From assembly GCF_017743975.1 (NCBI RefSeq), contig NZ_JAGHRC010000002.1, positions 62,001 through 126,000 of the forward strand: a stretch of DNA of 64,000 bases, in the 5' to 3' direction. Source of the stretch: Ruegeria sp. R14_0 (GTDB lineage: Bacteria > Pseudomonadota > Alphaproteobacteria > Rhodobacterales > Rhodobacteraceae). This document shows, in pieces, positions 53,540 to 61,053 of the stretch (its first letter is position 1; every line of letters begins with the position of its first letter). The notes beneath the pieces are model-generated. The model saw only the letters and a list, made by a program, of their open reading frames with translations. It had not been told where the DNA came from and did no database searches. The translations under genes and the position numbers were made by a program.

Positions 53540-53928
53540 ATGCTTTCCGTTCGCGCCCCGAATGGGCGCAAACCCACCAACCACCGCCTTGTTCTTGATG
53601 ACGTGTTCTGGATAGCACGCACCGGCGCACCGTGGCGGGACCTTCCTGAAGAATTTGGGAAATGGTCGAGAGCATATCCGAGAGGTCCGGCGTTGGATAC
53701 TTGCTGGCCTCCGGGAACAAATCCTCGATGCGCTGACCGAGAGCAGGATTGTTCCTGACGCCCGGCCAGACGTCCGATTATCTCGGCTTCGATCTCATGT
53801 TGGACGACAATCTGCCGGAACCTTTAGGGCTGCTGACCGACAAGGGGTACGATGCCGACAGCATTCGTGACCAAATGCGCAACCGATTCATCCAAACGGT
53901 AATTCCCATGCGGAAGTTGGCGACATAG
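53540..53928 (+). pseudogene. Broken IS5-family transposase
   Basis: Pieces of one IS5-type transposase lie in three frames. From 53540: NHRLVLDDVFWIARTGAPWRDLPEEFGKW. Then, shifted near 53670, REVRRWILAGLREQILDALTES. From about 53754 in a third frame: LTPGQTSDYLGFDLMLDDNL, LLTDKGYDADSIRDQMRNRF and IPMRKLAT, ending at TAG 53926. At least two frameshifts and a missing middle segment show it is inactive. No terminal inverted repeats could be assigned with confidence. Confidence 0.85.
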
Positions 53929-54043
53929 TTACAATATGCAAAGTAGCCCGTTGTTTATTTTACTCTGCCGGGAGTTGGAGCCTTTCATCACCGACCATTG
54001 CCCCCAATGAACTACGACACCCAACGTCAAAGAGGTCAACGCA

Positions 54044-54070
54044 TTGCAACCGATTGCAAGTCTCTTGCAA
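54044..54070. promoter_or_regulatory. Candidate LacI-type operator ahead of the regulator gene
   Basis: TTGCAACCGATTGCAA (54044-54059) is a near-perfect palindrome, differing by one base from the core of the perfect palindrome found at 57437-57454. A third TTGCAA half-site follows at 54065-54070. The site lies 65-91 bases ahead of the LacI-family gene, a place suited to autoregulation. Confidence 0.65.
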
Positions 54071-54134
54071 TAGTGCATAGTGTTTTCACCATGAATTCAC
54101 GAATTAGCCTTACCCTGAACAAAGGGTGCCAATC

Positions 54135-55133
54135 ATGGGTGTAACCCTAAAGGATGTGGCCGCATTGGCCGGTGTTTCGCGGTCTGCCGTTTCCAGAACC
54201 TTCACCGAAGGTGCGTCCGTTTCCGCCAAGACACGCAGCAAAGTTGAAAAGGCAGCAAAAGAGCTGGGCTACAGCCCCAATGCGCTGGCCTCGTCGCTCA
54301 CGACGGGGCGCACCAAGCTGATCGGATTGATTTCCAATAACTTTCATAACCCTATTTTCCTTGAAGTATTCGACCAGTTCACGCGTGCGCTGCAAGAACG
54401 AGGCCTGCGTCCCCTCATCGTGAATCTGACCGATGAAACCGAGCCGGCCAACTCGGTCCGGATGCTGCGCCAGTATTCGGTCGACGCTGCGATTGTGGCG
54501 TCTTCCACCCTGCCGCCCAGCTTTGCCAAGGCCTTTCACGACGCCGGGGTTCCCGTCGTGCACACATTTGGACGCTCGGCAACGTCGCCCGAGGTACACG
54601 TGGTCGGGATCGATAACGTCGAATGCGGTCGGATGGCGGCCCGGGAACTGCGCGCGCGCGGCTACAAGCGTATCGGATATCTGGGCGGCCCCAAAGACGC
54701 GACTTCGGCGATGGACCGATATCGCGGTTTCATGGAAGAGGTCGGGAAAAACCCCGACCTCGAAGTGTCTCACTCTTTCGCGGGCGCATATTCGTTTGAG
54801 GCCGGACGCGAGGAAATGCTGAAGCTGTTAAAGGACAAAGCGGCGGACGGGTATTTCTGCGGCGATGATATTCTGTCCATCGGTGCCTTGTCCGCACTCT
54901 CAGATCACGGCCTGAAACCCGGCAAGGACATCGGAATAATCGGCCTGAACGACATGGAGATGTCCCGCTGGGAAAGCGTTAATCTGACCACGATTCATCA
55001 GCCGATCAAACAAATTATCACATCGTCGGTCGACCTGGTCGAAGAGATGCTGAAAGACCCGCACCGCTATCCCGAGGCGCGGATCTTTCCCTGTCGTGTG
55101 ATCGAGCGAGGCACGTTAAGGCCCCGCCCCTGA
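54135..55133 (+). CDS. LacI family transcriptional regulator of the inositol-type cluster
   Basis: 332-residue repressor: N-terminal LacI helix-turn-helix and hinge (LKDVAALAGVSRSAVSRTF, then ALASSLTTGRTKLIGLI) and a periplasmic-binding-like sugar domain (SNNFHNPIFLEVFDQFTRALQERGL, RYRGFMEEVG, IIGLNDMEMSRWESVNLTTI). The start at 54135 has AAAGGG upstream. It is convergent with a sugar dehydrogenase gene (no bases between the stops) and near palindromes that look like its own binding sites at 54044 and 57437. I infer that it represses the flanking catabolic genes until an inositol-like ligand is bound. Confidence 0.88.
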   Translation: MGVTLKDVAALAGVSRSAVSRTFTEGASVSAKTRSKVEKAAKELGYSPNALASSLTTGRTKLIGLISNNFHNPIFLEVFDQFTRALQERGLRPLIVNLTDETEPANSVRMLRQYSVDAAIVASSTLPPSFAKAFHDAGVPVVHTFGRSATSPEVHVVGIDNVECGRMAARELRARGYKRIGYLGGPKDATSAMDRYRGFMEEVGKNPDLEVSHSFAGAYSFEAGREEMLKLLKDKAADGYFCGDDILSIGALSALSDHGLKPGKDIGIIGLNDMEMSRWESVNLTTIHQPIKQIITSSVDLVEEMLKDPHRYPEARIFPCRVIERGTLRPRP

Positions 55134-56267
55134 TCAACGGAACATCGGCGGGCGCGCGTCCGTCCAGGCTCCGTCAGCCTCGGACGAAGCGACCGCTGCA
55201 TGAACCGCCGCAATCGAACGAACCCCATCGGATGGCGTGGGAAGGCCGTCCCGGACCTCTCCTTGAATTGCGTCGGCCAGATCACAATAGATGTTTGCGA
55301 CCGCCAGAGGGAACCCTTCGGGATGCGCGATGGCGACGCGGGACAGGCGCTGCGCTTCGTCGTGAAGCCCACCTTCACCCTTTTCAATGATCTGCGTGCG
55401 GCCGCCAACTGGCGTGTAAATCAGCTGGTTGGGCTGCTCGGACGCCCAGCGAAGACCACCGGTTTCGCCAAACACCTGAATGTCAAACCCGTGCTGACGC
55501 CCGATCGCCACCGAAGAGGTCCACAACCGGCCAACCGCGCCCCCTTCGGTGCGGAAGTTGATCATCGCGTCGTCTTCCAGTTCGCGGCTTGAGATGGTCG
55601 ACGCCATGTCGGCCGACAGGCTTTTCACTTCGTCGTCACTGATAAAGCTGGCCATGTGCAGCGCGTGAATACCGCAATCGGCAAACTGCCCGGATACACC
55701 CGCCATCGCCGGATCATAGCGCCAGCGGACACGGGGGTTGTCCGCGTCGGTGGCGTCGCCGTGGTGACCGTGGCTGAAATTGGTCACGACCAGTCGGACT
55801 TTGCCAATATCCCCCGCACGCACCATTGCGCGAGCCTGTCGGACCATCGGATATGCGGAATAGCAGTAGTTCACCGCACAGATCTTGCCCGAGGCTTCGG
55901 CAACGCGCACGATCTCTTCCCCTTCTTCAACCGTCATGGTCATGGGTTTTTCGCACAGCACATTGAACCCGGCCTCTAGAAACGCCTTCGCAATTTCAAA
56001 ATGAGTCGAGTTCGGCGTGGCGATCGTAACCAGATCAACTCGATCCGTTCGGTCCTTTTCGCCCGCCAGCATCTCTTGCCAATCGCCATAGGCACGATCC
56101 GCGGCGACGCCCAGCCTTTGGGCGTATTCACGACCGACATCGGGCCGGTGATCCAGCGCGCCGGCGGCGAATTCGAACATCCCGTCGGCCAATGCGCCCA
56201 AGCGGTGGGCTGGTCCGATCTGGCTGCCTTCGCCACCACCAATCATTCCCCATTTCAGCTTTGCCAT
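55134..56267 (-). CDS. Gfo/Idh/MocA family oxidoreductase
   Basis: 377-residue NAD(P)-dependent sugar/inositol dehydrogenase. The Rossmann loop is unusual (MIGGGEGSQIGPAHR), followed by the typical IATPNSTHFEIAKAFLEAGFNVLCEKPMTMTVEE (EKP catalytic lysine) and GQFADCGIHALHMA in the C-terminal sheet domain. Similar proteins oxidise inositols or aldohexoses. It lies 42 bases after another dehydrogenase of the family on the same strand, in the leftward arm of the LacI-controlled cluster. Confidence 0.86.
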   Translation of the reverse strand: MAKLKWGMIGGGEGSQIGPAHRLGALADGMFEFAAGALDHRPDVGREYAQRLGVAADRAYGDWQEMLAGEKDRTDRVDLVTIATPNSTHFEIAKAFLEAGFNVLCEKPMTMTVEEGEEIVRVAEASGKICAVNYCYSAYPMVRQARAMVRAGDIGKVRLVVTNFSHGHHGDATDADNPRVRWRYDPAMAGVSGQFADCGIHALHMASFISDDEVKSLSADMASTISSRELEDDAMINFRTEGGAVGRLWTSSVAIGRQHGFDIQVFGETGGLRWASEQPNQLIYTPVGGRTQIIEKGEGGLHDEAQRLSRVAIAHPEGFPLAVANIYCDLADAIQGEVRDGLPTPSDGVRSIAAVHAAVASSEADGAWTDARPPMFR

Positions 56268-56309
56268 GGTTCTCGTCTCTCTTAGGTTCTTTTTTGTTGT
56301 TTACAGCGC

Positions 56310-57413
56310 TCAGAAGTCGCCGATTTGTTGCCATTGCCGCCGCTCAGATGATGCCAAAGCCGCAGCCAGAACACGGTTAACCTCATGCCCGTCACGGAAT
56401 GTGGGCCAGATTGCCCGTCCGGTGTGGATTGCCTCAAGGAAGTCCTTGGCCTCAATGATGATCTGGTCCTGATACCCGGTCCCATGTCCGGGACCCTGGC
56501 AGAATGGCTCATAGTCCGGGTGGGCTGGACCCGTCAGTATCTTGGTAAAACCTCTTTCTGCCTCGGGTCCATCACTGCGATAGAGCCACAAGGCGTTCTG
56601 GTCTTCCTGATCGAACCGAATGGCCCCTTTTGTGCCCGATATTTCATAGGCATAGCCCATCTTGCGACCCGTCGAAATACGACTGACATAAATGTTGCCC
56701 ATCGCGCCATTGGCAAAGCGGCACATGATCTGGGCGTGGTCATCATTGGTTACTTGCCCACCGGGACGCTCGTGGTGAACGGTTTCAACCTCGGCCATAA
56801 CCTCGATAATCGGCCCGATCAGGGCCATGGCGCCGTTGACCATATGCGGGGCCAGATCGCCGATTGTACCGTTGGCCATTCCGGTCGTGCGCCACGTCGC
56901 CGGAGCCTCGGGGTCGGCATAAAAGTCCTCGGTATGCTCGCCGCGGAACCAGGTGATGTCCCCCAGCTCTCCCTGCGCGATCAGCTGGCGCGCAAACTGA
57001 GTTGCCGGGGTCCGGACATAGTTGAACCCGACCATGTTGGTGACACCGGCCGCTTCCGCCGCGGCGACCATGGCCTGGCCGTCCTGCAACGACGAACCGA
57101 GCGGCTTTTCACACAGGACGGGTTTGCCCAGCGCAAATGCCGCTTCGGCGATCTGTCGATGCGTTGTTTGTGGCGAAGCGATCACGACGGCCTCGACCGC
57201 CGGGTCATTAACCAATGCTCGCCAATCCTCGGTCGCCCGTCGAAAACCATAAGCCGCGCGATATCGCTCGGCACTTTCCGGGCTGGACGCACAGATCATC
57301 TCAAGGCGCGGTCGCAAGGCAGTGTTAAACACCGCACCGACAGCAGACATCGCGACCGAATGAGCCTTGCCCATATAGCCGCCACCAACGATTCCAATTC
57401 CGATTTCAGGCAT
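56310..57413 (-). CDS. Gfo/Idh/MocA family oxidoreductase, second gene
   Basis: 367-residue NAD(P)-dependent dehydrogenase with GIGIVGGGYMGKAHSVAMS, IASPQTTHRQIAEAAFALGKPVLCEKPLGSSL and GTIGDLAPHMVNGAMALIG. The ATG at 57413 begins the Rossmann strand; the frame to 57443 adds ten residues that run into the operator region. First gene of the leftward arm. Two dehydrogenases of one family in a single operon suggest sequential or stereospecific oxidation, for example interconversion of inositol isomers through a ketone. This is inference. Confidence 0.86.
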   Translation of the reverse strand: MPEIGIGIVGGGYMGKAHSVAMSAVGAVFNTALRPRLEMICASSPESAERYRAAYGFRRATEDWRALVNDPAVEAVVIASPQTTHRQIAEAAFALGKPVLCEKPLGSSLQDGQAMVAAAEAAGVTNMVGFNYVRTPATQFARQLIAQGELGDITWFRGEHTEDFYADPEAPATWRTTGMANGTIGDLAPHMVNGAMALIGPIIEVMAEVETVHHERPGGQVTNDDHAQIMCRFANGAMGNIYVSRISTGRKMGYAYEISGTKGAIRFDQEDQNALWLYRSDGPEAERGFTKILTGPAHPDYEPFCQGPGHGTGYQDQIIIEAKDFLEAIHTGRAIWPTFRDGHEVNRVLAAALASSERRQWQQIGDF

Positions 57414-57436
57414 CTGCCACGGCTCCGAACAATGTA

Positions 57437-57454
57437 TTTGCAACCGGTTGCAAA
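57437..57454. promoter_or_regulatory. Perfect LacI-type operator between divergent arms
   Basis: TTTGCAACCGGTTGCAAA is an 18-base perfect palindrome with the central CG typical of LacI-family sites. It lies 24 bases from the start of the leftward dehydrogenase gene and 75 bases before the rightward iolC. One repressor bound here could shut off both arms. Confidence 0.78.
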
Positions 57455-57466
57455 ATCAGTATCGTG

Positions 57467-57478
57467 TGAATCGATTCA
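57467..57478. promoter_or_regulatory. Second palindrome TGAATCGATTCA
   Basis: A perfect 12-base palindrome with a central CG, 12 bases to the right of the main operator. It has a different half-site (TGAAT), so it may bind another regulator or overlap the promoter of iolC. Confidence 0.45.
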
Positions 57479-57528
57479 ACGCAAGGACCAACGATCCTCG
57501 CCAGCCCCTTTTTGCCGGAGGTAACGAC

Positions 57529-58509
57529 GTGAGCGCTTTGATAGACGGTATCAAAGGAAACCGGTTTGCGGTCTTTGGTCGCGCTGGCATGGACCTTTTT
57601 GCCGATCCTGTCGGCGTCAAAAGCGAAGACGCCGACACGTTTCACGCGGATCTGGGCGGGTCTTCGGCGAATATCTGCGCGGGGCTGGTCAAGCTGGGCA
57701 GTCAGGCGGCGCTGATCACTTCGGTCTCGGACGATGCAGTGGGTCGGTTCTGTTTGAACAAATTGGCCCAGTATGGAGTCGACACATCTTATGTCCGGGT
57801 CATCGGTGGCGAATACCGCATGTCGCTGGCCGTCTACGAAAGCCGGATCGAGAACTTCCAGAACGTCATCTACCGAAACGGCGCGGTCGACTTTCAGGTG
57901 ACCGAAGAAGATATGGACAAGATCGACTACAGTAAGTTCTCGGCCGCGATCTCTGCCGGAACGGTGTTCGCTTCGGAACCTTCGCGCAGCGCCACGTTTC
58001 GCGCGTTCGACAACGCCCGCAAGGCGGGTTTGCCGGTGATTTTCGACATCGATTACCGCCCCTACAGCTGGCCGTCTCCTGAGGTCGCCGCCGAGGTCTT
58101 GTCGCGCGCAGGCGAAGCCAGCGATCTGATCGTTGGCAATGACGAAGAGTTCGGGTTCATGGCAGGTGGCATCGAAAAAGGCTTTGCCAAAGCCCAGGAA
58201 CTCGCCTCCAAACCGGGCCGGATCGTCATCTACAAGATGGGCGAAAAAGGCGCGGTTACTTTGGTGGACGGGCAAGAAATAGAAACCGGTATTTTTCCAG
58301 TCACTGCCGTAAAACCCAATGGCGCAGGCGATAGCTTTATGGCCGGGCTGCTGGCCTCGATCGCTGCTGGCAGCGCGCTGAAAGAGGCGGTCATGCGCGG
58401 CTCGGCCTGCGCGTCAATTGTCGTGTCCAAGCCCGGCTGCGCACCGGCCATGCCTACAACACCGGAACTGGATGCGTTCCTTGCATGCCATCCCGGCCCA
58501 ACGACATAG
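57529..58509 (+). CDS. iolC: PfkB-family kinase, probable 5-dehydro-2-deoxygluconokinase
   Basis: 326-residue ribokinase-fold sugar kinase. FAVFGRAGMDLFADPVG and FHADLGGSSANICAGLVKLG at the N-terminus and VKPNGAGDSFMAGLLASI (anion hole and catalytic Asp) are PfkB signatures; the overall pattern fits IolC, which phosphorylates 5-dehydro-2-deoxygluconate in inositol breakdown. It starts with GTG 57529 behind GGAGGT (57517-57522). Many alphaproteobacterial IolC proteins carry a fused C-terminal DUF2090 domain; this one does not, and a separate aldolase gene follows instead. Confidence 0.85.
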   Translation: MSALIDGIKGNRFAVFGRAGMDLFADPVGVKSEDADTFHADLGGSSANICAGLVKLGSQAALITSVSDDAVGRFCLNKLAQYGVDTSYVRVIGGEYRMSLAVYESRIENFQNVIYRNGAVDFQVTEEDMDKIDYSKFSAAISAGTVFASEPSRSATFRAFDNARKAGLPVIFDIDYRPYSWPSPEVAAEVLSRAGEASDLIVGNDEEFGFMAGGIEKGFAKAQELASKPGRIVIYKMGEKGAVTLVDGQEIETGIFPVTAVKPNGAGDSFMAGLLASIAAGSALKEAVMRGSACASIVVSKPGCAPAMPTTPELDAFLACHPGPTT

Positions 58510-58518
58510 GAGACCCAC

Positions 58519-59355
58519 ATGCATATCGCGCCCTATGACAATCAGAACAAACCCATCGTCGATGCCGATGACCCCACAGTCCCTCTGAATTACTTCAACA
58601 TCGTCAAACTGAAAAAGGGCGAAGCGTTCGAGTATCAGGTGCCGGGTTACGAGACCTGCATCGTTCCCGCCACCGGCAGCGTCGATGTCGACGTCGAAGG
58701 CGTGCAATACGCCAAGCTGGGCAAACGGGGCGAGGACGTTTGGGATGGTGAACCGGAAGGTGTTTACGTACCGGTCGGTGCCAGGGTTCAGTTGGTTTGC
58801 GTATCGGACGACACAGAAGTTTTCATCGCCGGCGCCAAATACGACAAGGTGTTGGAACCCTTCGACGTGCGTGAACATGATTTGGTTCAGTACGGAAGCG
58901 ACGACACCAAAACCCATCGCAAGATCAAGCACATCCTCGGCCAGAAGCAGCACGATAAGGTCGGTCGCCTGCTGGTCAGCGAGCTGTTCACTGTTGGGCA
59001 AGGCGGCTGGTCCGGCTTCCCCAGCCATAAACACGACACCAATCGTTTGCCGGACGAAACGCGGCACGACGAGACCTACAATTTCCGCTTCAAACCCAAC
59101 TGGGGCTCGGGCCTGCAGATGTTGCAGCGCGAAGACAACGAGCCGGGCGATGCCTACCACATCGTCGACGGCTCAACCATCTGCATCGACAAGGGCTACC
59201 ATCCATGCTGCGTGCTGCCGGGATATGAGATGTACTATTTCACCATCCTCGGCGGCCTGACTCAGCGATCCCTGGTCCAGTACTTCCAACCAACCCATGC
59301 CTATCAGGTCGAGACGATCCCGGGCATCAAAGACATGATAGCCAAGTTCAAATGA
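58519..59355 (+). CDS. IolB-family sugar isomerase, divergent paralogue
   Basis: 278-residue bicupin of the KduI/IolB family. The metal site is visible in GFPSHKHDTNRLPDET, HDETYNFRF and KGYHPCCVLPGYEMYYFTILGG, so it is probably an active isomerase or epimerase. It differs strongly from the ordinary IolB encoded at 60200-61006, with a different N-terminal domain and an extra C-terminal segment (QPTHAYQVETIPGIKDMIAKF). It lies nine bases after iolC and overlaps the aldolase gene by four bases. A second substrate, different from 5-deoxyglucuronate, is likely. Confidence 0.75.
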   Translation: MHIAPYDNQNKPIVDADDPTVPLNYFNIVKLKKGEAFEYQVPGYETCIVPATGSVDVDVEGVQYAKLGKRGEDVWDGEPEGVYVPVGARVQLVCVSDDTEVFIAGAKYDKVLEPFDVREHDLVQYGSDDTKTHRKIKHILGQKQHDKVGRLLVSELFTVGQGGWSGFPSHKHDTNRLPDETRHDETYNFRFKPNWGSGLQMLQREDNEPGDAYHIVDGSTICIDKGYHPCCVLPGYEMYYFTILGGLTQRSLVQYFQPTHAYQVETIPGIKDMIAKFK

Positions 59356-60191
59356 CACTGGTCACCCTGAAAGACGTCCTCACCCCGGCATATGAACAAG
59401 GTTATGCGGTAGGCGGCCTTGTAACCCTTGGGTGGGAAGACATGCGCGCCTATGTGGCCGCTGCCGAAGCCGAAAACGCGCCAGTGATCCTGCAGGCAGG
59501 TCCAAGCTGCCGTGAGCACACGCCGTTGCCAATTCTTGGCAAGATGTTCCGCCATCTGGCCGAGAACGCCTCGGTCCCGGTCGTTGCGCATCTGGATCAT
59601 GGTTACACGTTCGAAGAGTGCAAGATCGCGCTGGACAGCGGCTTCACATCCCTGATGTTCGACGGATCGCGCAAGCCGCTGCGGCAAAACATCGACGAAA
59701 CCGCCGCCATTGCCGAAATGGCCCATGCGGCCGGTATTTCCTGCGAGGGTGAGATCGGATTTGTGGGCTATTCCGGCGGCGAGGGATCGAACGGAACAGA
59801 CCCAGCCGAAGCAGCCCAATTCGCGCGCGAAAGCGGCGTCGATGCGATGGCCATCTCGGTGGGTAACGTCCACTTGCAGCAGAACAAGGAAGGCGGCTTG
59901 GACGAAGCCCGGATTGCGGACATAGACGCCGCGACCGATGTGCCGTTGGTCATTCACGGCGGCTCGGGCGTACCGGTCGAACAACGCAGCCACCTTGCGC
60001 GCGAAACGTCGATCTGCAAATTCAATATCGGGACCGAACTCCGCATGGCGTTTGGCAACGCCCTGCGCGCAGCGGTCAACAGTGACCCGGACCGGTTCGA
60101 CCGCGTAACGATCCTGAAAGAGACCCACGACCCGGTCGAGGCTGCGGCCCGTGTGGTCATCCGAGCGTTTGGCGCGCCTCCGCAGAGGTAG
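59352..60191 (+). CDS. iolJ: Class II aldolase, probable 6-phospho-5-dehydro-2-deoxygluconate aldolase
   Basis: 279-residue zinc aldolase of the fructose-bisphosphate aldolase class II family. VVAHLDHGYTFEECKIALDSGFTSLMFDGS (zinc His and catalytic Asp), SCEGEIGFVGY and LVIHGGSGVPVEQ are the expected signatures. After IolC it would split the phosphorylated acid to dihydroxyacetone phosphate and malonate semialdehyde. Translationally coupled to the upstream IolB-like gene (ATGA at 59352). It meets the convergent iolB eight bases later, where an inverted repeat (60193-60198 with 60204-60209) covers the iolB stop. Confidence 0.85.
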   Translation: MTLVTLKDVLTPAYEQGYAVGGLVTLGWEDMRAYVAAAEAENAPVILQAGPSCREHTPLPILGKMFRHLAENASVPVVAHLDHGYTFEECKIALDSGFTSLMFDGSRKPLRQNIDETAAIAEMAHAAGISCEGEIGFVGYSGGEGSNGTDPAEAAQFARESGVDAMAISVGNVHLQQNKEGGLDEARIADIDAATDVPLVIHGGSGVPVEQRSHLARETSICKFNIGTELRMAFGNALRAAVNSDPDRFDRVTILKETHDPVEAAARVVIRAFGAPPQR

Positions 60192-60199
60192 CCGACGCG

Positions 60200-61006
60200 T
60201 TAGGCGTCGCGCTCCATGATCCACTCGACTTCGGGGGCCGCAACAAAGCGCCATTTGCGCAAAGGACCGGCCATGACGTTCAGATAATACATCTCGAACC
60301 CATAAGGTGCGCCGCAAGGATGATGACCGCGCGGCACACACACCACATCGCCATCTGACACGGCCATCGTTTCGTCCAACTGGCCGTCATCGGTATAGAC
60401 ACGTTGAATGCCGAACCCGTTCGCCGGGTTCAGGCGGTGGTAGTAAGTCTCTTCCAGATAGGTGATCCGGGGGAAGTCGTCTTCGTCGTGCCGATGGCTG
60501 GGGTAGGATGACCAATGCCCGTTTGGAGTGAAAACTTCGGTTACCAACAGACTATCGGCGTAGTCTTCATTCTCCATCGCGATGTTGTTGATGTAGCGGG
60601 TATTCACACCCTTGCCACGCTCGGTCAGAGTTATGCCGTCCGGACCAATACGGCGGGCGGCATGCCCCCCCTTGCCGGGGGCTGAACACACCGCGATAAC
60701 ACAATCCGTTTCCGCTATCGCCGTCCATTCCGTGCCGTTCGGCAGATACAGGCAATGTGGCGCTGTCTTTTCGAACACGTTCATCCGATCCCCCAAAACG
60801 CCCCAGTCGCGATCAGCACCAGAGATGCGGGCCTTACCCTCGACCATGACCAGAATGACCTCGCGGTCACCTGTGGCCTCGGCCGCCGTATCGCCTGCCT
60901 TCAGGTGGTAAAGCCCAAACCCCACATAGCGCCAACCGGCACTGGCCGGGGTGATGTCGTGTACTTTGCCACGCGCACCAAAAGGCTTTTTCAGCAGATC
61001 CGCCAT
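60200..61006 (-). CDS. iolB: 5-deoxy-glucuronate isomerase
   Basis: 268-residue bicupin with the classical IolB core: WSSYPSHRHDEDDFPRITYLEETYYHRLNPANGFG, DGDVVCVPRGHHPCGAPYGFEMYYLNVMAG. It turns 5-deoxy-D-glucuronate into 5-dehydro-2-deoxygluconate, the substrate of IolC. It is the last gene of the leftward iolD - iolE - oxygenase - iolB operon, 47 bases after the oxygenase. Confidence 0.93.
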   Translation of the reverse strand: MADLLKKPFGARGKVHDITPASAGWRYVGFGLYHLKAGDTAAEATGDREVILVMVEGKARISGADRDWGVLGDRMNVFEKTAPHCLYLPNGTEWTAIAETDCVIAVCSAPGKGGHAARRIGPDGITLTERGKGVNTRYINNIAMENEDYADSLLVTEVFTPNGHWSSYPSHRHDEDDFPRITYLEETYYHRLNPANGFGIQRVYTDDGQLDETMAVSDGDVVCVPRGHHPCGAPYGFEMYYLNVMAGPLRKWRFVAAPEVEWIMERDA

Positions 61007-61053
61007 CTCTTCTTCTCCGTCTGGGGCGGGCTAGAACACCCGCCCGTTTTGCG

